A DNA stretch of 64,000 nucleotides from positions 620,001-684,000 of the forward strand of contig NZ_BIXZ01000001.1 of NCBI RefSeq assembly GCF_005406125.1, in the 5' to 3' direction. Within the stretch, counting starts at the first letter, position 1. Every line of letters starts with the position of its first letter. A program made the translations under genes and the position numbers. The notes under the pieces are model-generated. The model worked only from the letters and a program-made list of their open reading frames with translations, was not told where the DNA came from and did not search any database. This stretch comes from Haloarcula mannanilytica. GTDB taxonomy: Archaea; Halobacteriota; Halobacteria; Halobacteriales; Haloarculaceae. Below, piece after piece: positions 1 through 7,689 of the stretch.

Positions 1-322
1 CACGCGCCAGTCCGCAGGTCGTCACTCGCGTGGACTCGGCGATGTCCCGAACTGCCTCGAACTCCGCGTCGGAGTTGACGGGGAACCCGGCCTCGATGAC
101 GTGGGTCCCCATCTCGTCGAGCAGCGCGGCTATCTCGCGTTTGTCCTCGTAGTTGAACGACGTGCGTGGTGACTGCTCACCATCGCGCAGCGTGGTGTCG
201 AAAATCCGTGCGTCTGTAATCTCAGACGTGGAATCCAGTGTGCCCTGGAAGAACTCGATCCGCCGGAGATCCCGACGTGCCCTCGTTGTTGGACATAAGC
301 ACCTGTATCTGGTCGCTTCCAC
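1..322 (-). CDS. leuA: 2-isopropylmalate synthase, N-terminal part (runs off left edge)
   Basis: The frame reads ARIFDTTLRDGEQSP and then THVIEAGFPVNSDAEFEAV, the hallmark start of 2-isopropylmalate synthase, which condenses acetyl-CoA with 2-oxoisovalerate in leucine synthesis. The DTTLRDGE loop carries the metal and substrate residues of HMGL-like TIM barrels. Citramalate synthase shares this loop and is not excluded. The start is unclear: the frame is open up to a GTG at 322, but the TATA box at 325-333 places transcription start near 301, and the only ATG there (296) is out of frame. Codons between 322 and 285 include AGA, AGG and TTA, which are rare in this genome, so the true start may lie further inside. 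Only about 100 codons are in the window. Confidence 0.85.
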   Translation of the reverse strand, partial: MEATRYRCLCPTTRARRDLRRIEFFQGTLDSTSEITDARIFDTTLRDGEQSPRTSFNYEDKREIAALLDEMGTHVIEAGFPVNSDAEFEAVRDIAESTRVTTCGLAR

Positions 323-324
323 TA

Positions 325-333
325 TTTATAATT
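325..333 (-). promoter_or_regulatory. TATA box of leuA
   Basis: On the minus strand the sequence is ATTATAAAT. It lies about 27 bases before position 301, giving a very short or no leader before the out-of-frame ATG at 296. Confidence 0.6.
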
Positions 334-465
334 GTCTATGAATCCAGTGGCACGTGGACACGACACATGGTCCGGCGCTGCCGAGCACGGCTATCGCCGC
401 CATCGCGGCTGCCGCGCGTCAGACAGGTGGGGAGGATTTTTGCTACTTCAGGCGTTGATATCGGC

Positions 466-768
466 ATGAGCGATTTCGAGGGGCTGGACCTGCAGGCCGT
501 GGAGGACCAGATGGACGACGACCGGGACGGCGCGGGCAGCAACCGGGTCGTGCTGGGTGTCCTCGACGGGTCGGAGCCGCCCGAGCAGTGGATATCCACC
601 ATCGAGAACGGCTCCGTGCTGGTCCTCAACGTCGAGGGCGACCTGAACGAACTCGCCGCCGGGTTCGCCCGCCCAGTCCGGGAGGCCGGCGGCGAACTGA
701 TGCATTTCCGTGGCTTTCTCGTCGTGACGCCGCCGGGCGTCAGCATCAACTCCGAACGGCTTGATTGA
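466..768 (+). CDS. Conserved haloarchaeal protein, about 100 residues (DUF5779-like)
   Basis: Acidic 100-residue protein starting MSDFEGLDLQ. It has no signal peptide or membrane segment and contains the stretch NRVVLGVLDGSEPPEQW and a hydrophobic GFLVVTPPGV segment near the end. From memory it matches a small uncharacterised family widespread in haloarchaea (annotated DUF5779). The start at 466 is preferred to the upstream ones because a T-rich segment (433-442) sits about 27 bases before it and the upstream residues lack the acidic composition. It is divergent from leuA across a 140-base spacer. Function unknown. Confidence 0.75.
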   Translation: MSDFEGLDLQAVEDQMDDDRDGAGSNRVVLGVLDGSEPPEQWISTIENGSVLVLNVEGDLNELAAGFARPVREAGGELMHFRGFLVVTPPGVSINSERLD

Positions 769-801
769 GTGGTGTTACAGGCTCCCTGGCGAGAGAGATG
801 C

Positions 802-1080
802 TTACGGCGAGAGCAATCGTTGCAGCAGTCCGTGCCACACGCGGACACCGTGGTCCCACGCGTGCCAGCAGTCGTCGAGAAAACGGGGGGAGCGCCCGTC
901 GGTGTGGCTCATTCTGGTCGTGATCTCGGTGTGACAGTCCGGACAGCGGTAATGGGTCCCGCGGCGGTTCTGAACAGTGATCCAGTCGCCGTCGTACCGA
1001 CTCTGGTGCCCACAGTCCGGACAGAACAAGGTTGCCTTCGGCGGGACATTGCGCTCAGTCCCGGCGTCAGTTGGGGCCAT
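802..1080 (-). CDS. Small zinc-finger protein (CPDCGH type)
   Basis: 92 residues. It has two zinc knuckles, CPDCGH at about residue 20 and CPDCHTE at about 46, separated by a short GDW-containing strand, then a tryptophan- and histidine-rich tail (DDCWHAWDHG). The core PPKATLFCPDCGH is nearly repeated in another small gene of this window (39434-39628, minus), so the two are paralogues. Such single-domain zinc micro-proteins are numerous in haloarchaea; their partners are mostly unknown. An inverted repeat (1132-1151) lies upstream. Confidence 0.75.
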   Translation of the reverse strand: MAPTDAGTERNVPPKATLFCPDCGHQSRYDGDWITVQNRRGTHYRCPDCHTEITTRMSHTDGRSPRFLDDCWHAWDHGVRVWHGLLQRLLSP

Positions 1081-1131
1081 CCTCAGTTACGGGGTGGCCG
1101 CCGACACGAAAAGAACCTGCCTATGAGGGGT

Positions 1132-1151
1132 CTATACGGCTACTAGTATAG
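1132..1151. promoter_or_regulatory. Inverted repeat CTATAC-8-GTATAG
   Basis: Perfect 6-base arms at 1132-1137 and 1146-1151. It sits 52-71 bases before the start of the minus-strand zinc-finger gene and resembles an operator or a bidirectional TATA element. No factor is known. Confidence 0.35.
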
Positions 1152-1202
1152 GGGAGGTCATTATATCCGAGCCCAGCGGCTTCGTCCCGACACCCGCGAC
1201 CG

Positions 1203-1889
1203 CTACTCGGACACCAGCGTCAAGTAGTGCCCGTCCGGGTCCCTGATGCGGACGCCTTCCTCGACAGAGGTGACGGCGAGTGCGTCGTCGGCAACCGCTC
1301 TGGCCGTCGATTTCGGGTCCTCGGCGACGACGCCGAAGTCGACGTGGACGCCGCCGCGGGCGTCAGCGATACCAAGTCGTGGCGACCACAGCTCCAGGTC
1401 GAGGTCGCCCGTCGACAGCCTGACCCGGCCTTCGTCGCGGCCGTCGTCGACCAGTTCGAACCCCAGCGCGGTGTAGAACTCCAACGCCGCCGGCAGGTCC
1501 TCGACTTCGAGGACGAGTTCGAACAGCCCCGTGACGCCGTCACCGTCGACCGCCCGCTCGCCGAGTTCGACGCAGTTGCCCTCGGTGTCATAGAAGTACA
1601 GCGACCGCGCGTCCCCGAAGGTGTGCTCGACCAGGTCAAAGCGCTCGTCCAGTCGGTCGTACCAGTGGTCGTACTCCCGCTCGGGAATCGTGAGCGCGTA
1701 GTGGGTGTGCAGGCCGCCGCGGGGAACCGTTCCCGGCGCGCGGAGCCGGAGTTCGGTGTCGCCGGCCGCGAGCACGGCTTCCTCCGGCGTCTCCGAGCGT
1801 ACGTCGAGTTCCAAGAAGGCCTCGTAGAACGCCGTCGCACGGTCCGGGTACTTCACCTCTAGCGTGACCCAGGCAGGCGAAGAGAGCAT
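1203..1889 (-). CDS. VOC (glyoxalase/dioxygenase) superfamily protein with two domains
   Basis: 228 residues forming two tandem vicinal-oxygen-chelate modules. The first runs from about 4 to 110 (WVTLEVKYPDRATAFYEAFL ... LYFYDTEGNCVELG) and the second from about 120 to 225 (LVLEVEDLPAALEFYTALGF ... VRIRDPDGHYLTL). The arrangement resembles catechol 2,3-dioxygenase-like and glyoxalase proteins; H and E residues near the module ends are candidate metal ligands. The substrate cannot be told. The start at 1889 (MLSSPAWVTLEV) is chosen because the domain begins there and the upstream residues are low-complexity. It is divergent from the gene at 2009. Confidence 0.85.
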   Translation of the reverse strand: MLSSPAWVTLEVKYPDRATAFYEAFLELDVRSETPEEAVLAAGDTELRLRAPGTVPRGGLHTHYALTIPEREYDHWYDRLDERFDLVEHTFGDARSLYFYDTEGNCVELGERAVDGDGVTGLFELVLEVEDLPAALEFYTALGFELVDDGRDEGRVRLSTGDLDLELWSPRLGIADARGGVHVDFGVVAEDPKSTARAVADDALAVTSVEEGVRIRDPDGHYLTLVSE

Positions 1890-1977
1890 ACTCGTCCTTC
1901 GACCGCCACCGACAAAGCCGCTGTGGACGCCGCCCGGCGGTGACACAACGCCGAGACTGTCTTGTCCTGTTCTCGAC

Positions 1978-1986
1978 CATTTATTC
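1978..1986 (+). promoter_or_regulatory. TATA box for gene at 2009
   Basis: CATTTATTC, centred 27 bases before the ATG at 2009, indicating a leaderless transcript. Confidence 0.6.
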
Positions 1987-2008
1987 CTGTCTGGCCCGTA
2001 CGACAGGT

Positions 2009-2689
2009 ATGCCAATCAACGGAGACGACTCGGCGACCAAGTGGGTGGAGACGAACCGCTGGGACCGCGGGGCAAGCTGGATTGCCTATCCCGACGAGAT
2101 GATGGTCCGTGCCAGCCACGTGCTCTCGACTGACACCGGCGTGTTCGTCGTCGACCCGGTCGATGTCGACGACATCGACGACCTGTTCGCCGACTTCGGC
2201 GAGGTCGCGGGGGTTGTTATCCTGCTGGACCGGCACAAGCGCGACAGCGCTGCCGTCGCGAACCGCCACGACGTGCCGGTGTATATCCCCGAGTGGATGT
2301 CCGGCGTCGAAGCCGACATTGACGCGCCGGTCGAACGCATCCATCGGCAACTGCCGGAGACGGATTACGGCGTCCACAAAATCATCGATAACTCGTTCTG
2401 GCAGGAGGCCGCGCTGTACGGCGACGAGGACGATACACTGGTGCTCCCCGAGGCGCTCGGGACGGCCGACTACTTCCTCGCCGGGGACGAGCGACTGGGT
2501 GTCCATCCGATGTTGCGCCTGTTCCCGCCGAAGAAACTCGCCCGGCTGGACCCCGAACGGGCGCTGGTCGGGCACGGCCACGGCGTGATGGAGGACGCCA
2601 CCGAGGCCATCGCGTACGCGCTCCGCGGGTCGCGCGGCCGGACACCGGGCCTGTACGCGAAGAACCTCAAGTCGCTCGTACTCGGCTAA
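2009..2689 (+). CDS. Conserved haloarchaeal protein, MBL-fold-like without metal ligands
   Basis: 226 residues. The order of segments (a WIAYPDEMMVRAS strand, then VVDPVDVDDIDDLFADFGEV, VVILLDRHKRDSAAVANRH, DVPVYIPEW, and a late VGHGHGV) resembles a metallo-beta-lactamase fold in which the HxHxDH metal site is replaced by LDRHKRD. That is an inference from layout only. A late HGHG could bind metal. Strong TATA box and leaderless start. No clear operon partner: the next gene starts 47 bases later with its own TATA-like box. The catalytic role is doubtful. Confidence 0.75.
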   Translation: MPINGDDSATKWVETNRWDRGASWIAYPDEMMVRASHVLSTDTGVFVVDPVDVDDIDDLFADFGEVAGVVILLDRHKRDSAAVANRHDVPVYIPEWMSGVEADIDAPVERIHRQLPETDYGVHKIIDNSFWQEAALYGDEDDTLVLPEALGTADYFLAGDERLGVHPMLRLFPPKKLARLDPERALVGHGHGVMEDATEAIAYALRGSRGRTPGLYAKNLKSLVLG

Positions 2690-2736
2690 ACTGACGCAAA
2701 CGACGCCGTTTTACCCGACCCGTGCGAAAAGATAGC

Positions 2737-3147
2737 GTGGTCTACGTCACACGCGGACTCGTCGAGACGCTGTTACGGCTCGCCAGCGAGGCCGAACCCG
2801 ACGACGTGACGATTTCGCTGGCCGTTACGCCGGCCGGGGAGCTCCCCGATGCGGACCTGCCCGAGGAGACGCCGGTGTTCACCGACTTCTATCTCCCCTC
2901 GGCCGGGGCCTCTGTCAATGCGGTGTTCGGTGTCGACCTGGGCACGCCGGCCGGCCAGACGCAGGGTCGGTTTGTCTCCCATCCCGACGGGTACATGGGC
3001 GTCAGCAAAACCGACGACCTCCACGAGGTGATCTTCGTCGGTATTCCCCCGTGGGACACCGACGCCCTCGGTGCCTTTGACAGAGCCGGACAAGAGCGGG
3101 AGGTCACGATTCTGGATATCGAACCGCCCGAGAAGTACCCGCAATAG
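2737..3147 (+). CDS. JAB1/MPN (JAMM)-like protein with a partial metal motif
   Basis: 136 residues. The segment SHPDGYMGVSKTDD followed by VIFVGIPPWD resembles the H-x-H-P-x(7)-S-x-x-D core and following strand of JAMM isopeptidases such as Rpn11, but the first histidine of the HxH pair is a valine or serine here. An acidic residue early in the chain could complete the site. Family membership is inferred. The GTG at 2737 is preferred over the GTG at 2722 because a GTTTTAC box (2708-2714) lies 26 bases before it. If it is a JAMM protein, a role with the archaeal ubiquitin-like SAMPs is possible but unproven. Confidence 0.7.
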   Translation: MVYVTRGLVETLLRLASEAEPDDVTISLAVTPAGELPDADLPEETPVFTDFYLPSAGASVNAVFGVDLGTPAGQTQGRFVSHPDGYMGVSKTDDLHEVIFVGIPPWDTDALGAFDRAGQEREVTILDIEPPEKYPQ

Positions 3148-3166
3148 CGCACCGTACCTCGGGCAG

Positions 3167-3376
3167 TTATTCCAAGTAGCCCAGGTCCCGCAACTGGTCG
3201 GTGATGTCCTGGAACTCCGCTTCGGTCAGTTCGCCTTCCCGCTGGTGCTGGACGACGATGCTCCGGAGCAGGAACCGAACGAGGTCCGAAGTGCTAGAGA
3301 AACTCGTCCCTTCTATCGTCTCCTCGACACGCTCCGCGAGGTCCTTCGGAATCGACACCGTAGTGTAATCGGACAT
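3167..3376 (-). CDS. Ribbon-helix-helix (CopG/Arc type) DNA-binding protein
   Basis: 69 residues. The N-terminal strand YTTVSIPKDLAERVEE followed by FSSTSDLVRFLLRSIV is the classical RHH pattern: one beta strand that pairs in a dimer and two helices. The C-terminal part, ELTEAEFQDITDQLRDLGYLE, is acidic. Such proteins usually bind DNA operators as dimers of dimers; the target is unknown. No toxin gene is adjacent. The gene is convergent with the 2737 gene, 19 bases away. Confidence 0.85.
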   Translation of the reverse strand: MSDYTTVSIPKDLAERVEETIEGTSFSSTSDLVRFLLRSIVVQHQREGELTEAEFQDITDQLRDLGYLE

Positions 3377-3788
3377 GTCGGGACGGAGGCGTGCCGGCGG
3401 GATATGCGTTGTGACCCAGTTCAGCGCGGGTCCGTGGCCTCAGTGTCGAACTGGCCCATCGTGGCGTGATTCGTCGGCGAGAACATCTTCGGCGCGCGGC
3501 GAGAACTGTCCGCGTCGTCGAAGGGCAGCGTGGTTGTCGGGTACGAGTCGTCGTTTCGGGGGGTCGTGATTCGTGTTGTCATCCTGGGGGTCGTGTGGGT
3601 CGAGGTCTGTGGTTCGTGGGCGGTGCGGTGGCGGGTCGGCGCGAAAGGCGTACGTCGGATACAAGCATAGGGTACCACCACCTTTCGACCCATCCATAAT
3701 AAATGTTCATGATGAAGAGGTGTAAGATACTGAAGTGTGGTAACAAGTGTTATGAAAAGAAATACCGTATTTTCAAACGGTGCCCAGA
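3377..3788. other. Intergenic region without a supported gene
   Basis: The left half is G+C-rich and has open frames on both strands (minus 3421-3697, plus 3466-3699) with Thr/Pro/Arg-rich translations that look non-coding. The right half (3690-3788) is AT-rich, with a TATA-like ATAATAAATG (3695-3704) and an inverted repeat ACCGT/ACGGT (3764-3768, 3777-3781) just before the small zinc protein. Confidence 0.5.
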
Positions 3789-3938
3789 ATGAAACTGCTA
3801 CCCCGACTGTCGGGACTACTCGACACGGACGGTGGCGACTCGACAGGCATGCGCTATGAATGTACGCTGTGTGGCACTCGGACCGAAGACGCCAAGGCGG
3901 CCTGTCCGTCCTGTGGCGGCCAGATGGAGCGGCTCTGA
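3789..3938 (+). CDS. 49-residue zinc-ribbon micro-protein
   Basis: Frame ATG to TGA of 50 codons. It reads MKLLPRLSGLLDTDGGDS, then MRYECTLCGTRTEDA and CPSCGGQMERL. Two CxxC knuckles 15 residues apart form one zinc ribbon; the N-terminus is a short amphipathic helix. Base composition and codon use match neighbouring genes. It ends 3 bases before the convergent M24 peptidase stop. It is too short for many gene finders. The promoter region holds an inverted repeat at 3764-3781. Function unknown. Confidence 0.75.
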   Translation: MKLLPRLSGLLDTDGGDSTGMRYECTLCGTRTEDAKAACPSCGGQMERL

Positions 3939-3941
3939 GGC

Positions 3942-5117
3942 TCAGACGGCTAACTGGATTTCGTATTCGGTCAGGTTTTCGTACCCGTCAGCAGTGACGA
4001 CGGCGATATCCTCGATTCTGACCCCGCCCACCTCGGGGTCGTAGAGGCCGGGCTCAATGGTGACGATGTGGCCCGGTTCGAGTTCGCCGCCGTTGGGCGA
4101 CAGCCGCGGGAGTTCGTGAACATCGAGTCCGACGCCGTGGCCCGTGCTGTGGATGAACCCCGTCTCCGTTCGCTCGTCGTCGCGCAGCGTCGGTTCGCCG
4201 GCGTCCTCGTACACGTCACAGACGGCGTCGTGTACGTCCGCGCCGGTCGCGCCGGGTTCCAGCGCGTCGAAGGCAGCCGTCATCGCGCGCTCTGTGAGGT
4301 CGTGCCACTCCCGTACCGCGTCGCTGGGCTCGCCTTTCACGAACGTCCGGGTCATGTCGGCGTGGTACTTCGTCGCCTTGTCCTGCGGGAAGATGTCGAT
4401 GATAATAGGCTCGTGTGCGACAAGCGGGCCGCTCCCACGGTCGTGGGGGTCCGCGGCGTCCGCCCCGCAGGCGACAATTGTCTCGTCGAGCGAGCAGCCG
4501 TTGCGAAGCAGCGTCACCTCGATTTCCTCTTTGACGCGTTCACTCGTCAGCGGTTCCCCGTCCAGTTCGAGCGTGTCGTCGGCCGCGATGTCCGCCGCTT
4601 CGAGCAGCGATTCGGCGGCCGCCATCGCCGCCTCGTTGGCCCGCTGTGCCGTCCGGATGTGGTCGACTTCAATCTCAGTTTTCGTTGCCCGGATCTCCGT
4701 GACGATGCCGTCGGTGTCCGCCGTCACGTCGACGCCGCGTGTGCGCAGGCCGTCCGCAGTTCGAAGCGGGAACCGCGGCGGCACGGCCACGCTATCAACG
4801 TCGTAGGCCGCGAGAAAATCCGCAAGGACGTGCGAGACAGCCTCGTCGGGACCGTACTCCTCGACCTTTTTCTGGTGGTCGAAGTCGACGTACCGCTGGA
4901 CGGTGTCGGCCCGCGACTCGCGCTTGGCGCGGCCGAACTCCAGACTCCGCGGGAAAAGGAGGTGCGTGTCGCCGTCGTACAGCGTGATGAACGGGTCCGG
5001 CGCGTCAAAGCCCGAGAGGTAGTACTGGTCGGAGACCTCGGAATCAGCGTCGAGGAGGTAGCCGTCAACGCCGGCCTCGTCGAGATATGCGTCCAGTGCC
5101 GAGAGATCGGGTTCCAT
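3942..5117 (-). CDS. pepQ: M24-family metallopeptidase (Xaa-Pro aminopeptidase-like)
   Basis: 391 residues with a creatinase-like N-domain (residues 1-150) and a pita-bread catalytic domain. Metal-site signatures are ADMTRTFVKG (Asp), HSTGHGVGLDVHE (His), TIEPGLYDP (Glu) and GGVRIEDIAVV (Glu), in the right order. Homologues remove residues preceding proline from peptides; metal is Mn or Co. The start MEPDLSALDAY at 5117 is preferred; ATGs at 5138 and 5144 are in frame, and the open frame to 5282 has no family character. The dipeptidase/aminopeptidase distinction is not decided by the sequence, so the symbol is tentative. Confidence 0.88.
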   Translation of the reverse strand: MEPDLSALDAYLDEAGVDGYLLDADSEVSDQYYLSGFDAPDPFITLYDGDTHLLFPRSLEFGRAKRESRADTVQRYVDFDHQKKVEEYGPDEAVSHVLADFLAAYDVDSVAVPPRFPLRTADGLRTRGVDVTADTDGIVTEIRATKTEIEVDHIRTAQRANEAAMAAAESLLEAADIAADDTLELDGEPLTSERVKEEIEVTLLRNGCSLDETIVACGADAADPHDRGSGPLVAHEPIIIDIFPQDKATKYHADMTRTFVKGEPSDAVREWHDLTERAMTAAFDALEPGATGADVHDAVCDVYEDAGEPTLRDDERTETGFIHSTGHGVGLDVHELPRLSPNGGELEPGHIVTIEPGLYDPEVGGVRIEDIAVVTADGYENLTEYEIQLAV

Positions 5118-5280
5118 GCCTGCCAGTCGGGTCCCCATCCCCATATACGTCTCCCACTCGGTCGACTCAGCGAACCGGTGATGGACAGTTCTCCTGTCGG
5201 GATGAAGCAACCGTGAGTGACCATGACATCGCACCCTGTTGTGTGGCCACGGGTGCCATACCGATGTAGTTTGGCCGCCC

Positions 5281-5287
5281 ATTTATT
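5281..5287 (+). promoter_or_regulatory. TATA box of the carotenoid operon
   Basis: ATTTATT, centred about 27-30 bases before the crtD ATG at 5314; leaderless start expected. Confidence 0.6.
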
Positions 5288-5313
5288 CACGCTCCAGCCC
5301 CTCTGTACTGGTA

Positions 5314-6801
5314 ATGAGTGACTTGTCCGGTGAGGATGTGACTGTCGTCGGTGGCGGCATCGGCGGCCTCTCCGCTGCCTGTTACCTGGCGGACGCGGGG
5401 GCCGACGTTTCGCTGCTGGAGAAAAACGAGCAACTCGGCGGCCGTGCCTCCCGGCTGGAGGCCGAGGGGTTCCGGTTCGACATGGGGCCGTCGTGGTATC
5501 TGATGCCCGACGTGTTCGAGCGCTTCTTCGCGTACTTCGGCAAGGAGCCACGCGACTACTACGACCTCCAGCGGCTCGACCCCCACTACCGGATTTTCTT
5601 CAAAGACGGCGACCGCATCGACGTGACCGGCGACAACGAGGAGATGGCCCGGAAGTTCGAGGCGTACGAGCCCGGCGCGGGCGAGGCATTCGAGGAGTAC
5701 CTCGCAACGAGTGAGCGCCATTACGAGACGGCGATGAACAAGTTCGTCTACGAGGACCGCTCGGAGCTGCGGGACTGGATTGATCTCGATGTGATGACCG
5801 CGGCCCCGGTCGGCCTCCAGCTCATCGGCTCGATGCAGGGCCACGTCGAGGACTACTTCGAGCATCCGAAGCTCCAGCAGATAATGCAGTACACGCTCGT
5901 CTTCCTCGGCGGCTCGCCCCGGACAACGCCCGCCCTCTACAACATGATGAGCCACGTCGATTTCAACCTCGGCGTCTACTACCCCGACGGCGGCGTCGGC
6001 GCGGTCGTCGACGGCCTCGTCGAACTCGGCGAGGAACTCGGCGTCACCTACGAGACCGACGCCGAGGTCGATGAAATCGCTCGCCGGAAGCAGGGCTTTC
6101 TCGTCGAGACGGTGCATGGCGAGACGACCCATCCCGACGAAGTGGTCGTCAACGCCGACTACGCCCACGCTGAACGGGAACTCCTGCCCGACCACGAGCG
6201 CCAATACGACGACGACTACTGGGACGACAAGACCTACGCGCCGTCTGCCTTCCTCATGTACATGGGCGTCGAGGGCGACGTGGAGCCCCTGGAGCATCAC
6301 ACGCTCGTCCTGCCGACGGACTGGGACCCCCACTTCGATGACATCTTTGAAGACCCCGCATGGCCCGACGATCCGGCCTACTACCTCTGTGTCCCCTCGA
6401 AGACCGACGACAGCGTCGCCCCCGACGGCCACTCGAACCTGTTCGTGCTGGTTCCCATCGCGCCGGGCCTGCACGACGGCGACGAAATCCGCCAAGAGTA
6501 CCGCGAGAAAGTCCTGGCCGACATCGCCGACAACACCGGCGTCGACCTGCGCGACCGCATCGTCTATGAAAAGCAGTTCGCCGTCTCCGACTTCGGCGAG
6601 CGATACAACGCTACCGAAGGAACGGCTCTCGGGCTGGCCCACACGCTCCGCCAGACGGCCCTGTTGCGGCCCAACAACCGCTCGTCGGCCGTCGACAGCC
6701 TCTACTTCACGGGGTCGTTCACGACGCCCGGCATCGGCGTGCCGATGTGTCTCATCAGCGGCGAACACACTGCGAAGGCGCTCATCGAGGATACCGCCTG
6801 A
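5314..6801 (+). CDS. crtD: Carotenoid 3,4-desaturase (phytoene desaturase family)
   Basis: 495-residue FAD oxidoreductase of the CrtI type. The N-terminal dinucleotide fold VVGGGIGGLSAACYLA is followed by LLEKNEQLGGRAS, and the C-terminal FAD signature TGSFTTPGIGVPMCLISG is intact. The gene order with lyeJ and cruF matches the Haloarcula japonica cluster in which this enzyme introduces the 3,4 double bonds during synthesis of the C50 carotenoid bacterioruberin. On sequence alone a phytoene desaturase is also possible; context decides. The start at 5314 fits the TATA box. The lyeJ start follows 3 bases after the stop, so the three genes form one operon. Confidence 0.9.
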   Translation: MSDLSGEDVTVVGGGIGGLSAACYLADAGADVSLLEKNEQLGGRASRLEAEGFRFDMGPSWYLMPDVFERFFAYFGKEPRDYYDLQRLDPHYRIFFKDGDRIDVTGDNEEMARKFEAYEPGAGEAFEEYLATSERHYETAMNKFVYEDRSELRDWIDLDVMTAAPVGLQLIGSMQGHVEDYFEHPKLQQIMQYTLVFLGGSPRTTPALYNMMSHVDFNLGVYYPDGGVGAVVDGLVELGEELGVTYETDAEVDEIARRKQGFLVETVHGETTHPDEVVVNADYAHAERELLPDHERQYDDDYWDDKTYAPSAFLMYMGVEGDVEPLEHHTLVLPTDWDPHFDDIFEDPAWPDDPAYYLCVPSKTDDSVAPDGHSNLFVLVPIAPGLHDGDEIRQEYREKVLADIADNTGVDLRDRIVYEKQFAVSDFGERYNATEGTALGLAHTLRQTALLRPNNRSSAVDSLYFTGSFTTPGIGVPMCLISGEHTAKALIEDTA

Positions 6802-6804
6802 GTA

Positions 6805-7689
6805 ATGCCCGAACTCCCGACCGACCGCATCGACGCCGTCATTCCGCCGGAGGAGACGCTGGTGGGGTATCTGTTGCGCCTCTCCAGACCCCGGTTCTGG
6901 CTGTACCTCGGCGGCCCGGTCATCGTCGGCGTCAGCTACGCGGCCGACGGGCCGGGGGAACTGTTTGCGCCGCTGGCAATCGCGCTGTTCCTGTATTTCA
7001 CCATCCCCGCGAACGTGTTCCTCTACGGCGTCAACGACATCTTCGACGCCGACATCGACGAGCACAATCCCAAAAAAGACGAGGGCCGGGAGGTGAGCTA
7101 CCGCGGGAACAGCGTCGTCACAGCCATCGTCGTCGCCAGCGGCGCACTCGCGCTCCCGTTCGTCCTTGGCCTGCCGATGCTTGGCGTCGTGGCCTTGCTC
7201 GCCTGGCTTGTGCTCTCTGTCGAGTACTCCGCGCCGCCGTTGCGGTTCAAGACGACGCCGTTTCTGGACTCTATCTCCAACGGCCTGTACATCCTGCCCG
7301 GCGTTATCGCCTACGCCGCTATCGAAGGCGTCGCCCCGCCAGCGCCGGCCGTCGCCGGCGCGTGGCTCTGGGCGATGGGAATGCACACCTTCTCGGCGAT
7401 TCCGGACATCGAACCCGACCGCGAGGCCGGCATCCAAACGACGGCGACGTTCCTGGGCGAGTCGAACACCTACTACTACTGCGTGATGTGCTGGCTCACG
7501 GCCGCGTTCGTGTTCACCTACACCCACTGGGTGTTCGGCCTGCTACTGCTCGTCTACCCCGGCCTCGTGTTCGGGATTCTGGGCATCGGCGTCGACATCG
7601 AGGAAGCCTACTGGTGGTACCCGGCAATCAACACCGTCGTCGGCACGGTGTTCACGCTCATCGCCCTGTGGGTGATGCTGTATGGCTGA
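6805..7689 (+). CDS. lyeJ: Lycopene elongase / 1,2-hydratase (UbiA-type prenyltransferase)
   Basis: 294 residues, multi-spanning membrane protein of the UbiA superfamily. The first Asp-rich motif is NDIFDADIDEHNPKKD (about residue 75) and the second is DIEPDREAGIQTTATFL (about 200); both bind Mg-diphosphate. Homologues add C5 dimethylallyl units to lycopene to build C45/C50 carotenoids and also hydrate the 1,2 double bond. It lies between crtD and cruF and overlaps cruF by 8 bases, indicating tight co-translation in the bacterioruberin operon. Confidence 0.92.
   Translation: MPELPTDRIDAVIPPEETLVGYLLRLSRPRFWLYLGGPVIVGVSYAADGPGELFAPLAIALFLYFTIPANVFLYGVNDIFDADIDEHNPKKDEGREVSYRGNSVVTAIVVASGALALPFVLGLPMLGVVALLAWLVLSVEYSAPPLRFKTTPFLDSISNGLYILPGVIAYAAIEGVAPPAPAVAGAWLWAMGMHTFSAIPDIEPDREAGIQTTATFLGESNTYYYCVMCWLTAAFVFTYTHWVFGLLLLVYPGLVFGILGIGVDIEEAYWWYPAINTVVGTVFTLIALWVMLYG

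Noticed and set aside
336-848. 170-codon minus frame opposite the 466 gene
   Set aside because: Ser/Arg-rich shadow of an acidic gene whose composition and start are sound.
3421-3697. Minus-strand frames of 85-90 codons
   Set aside because: Thr/Pro/His-rich translations, both frames compete, and the TATA-like box overlaps the ATG.
5287-7527. A 746-residue open frame on the minus strand across the carotenoid genes
   Set aside because: It is antisense to crtD and lyeJ, whose motifs are complete, and its translation is Arg/Val/Asp-rich without motifs. High G+C makes such mirror frames common.
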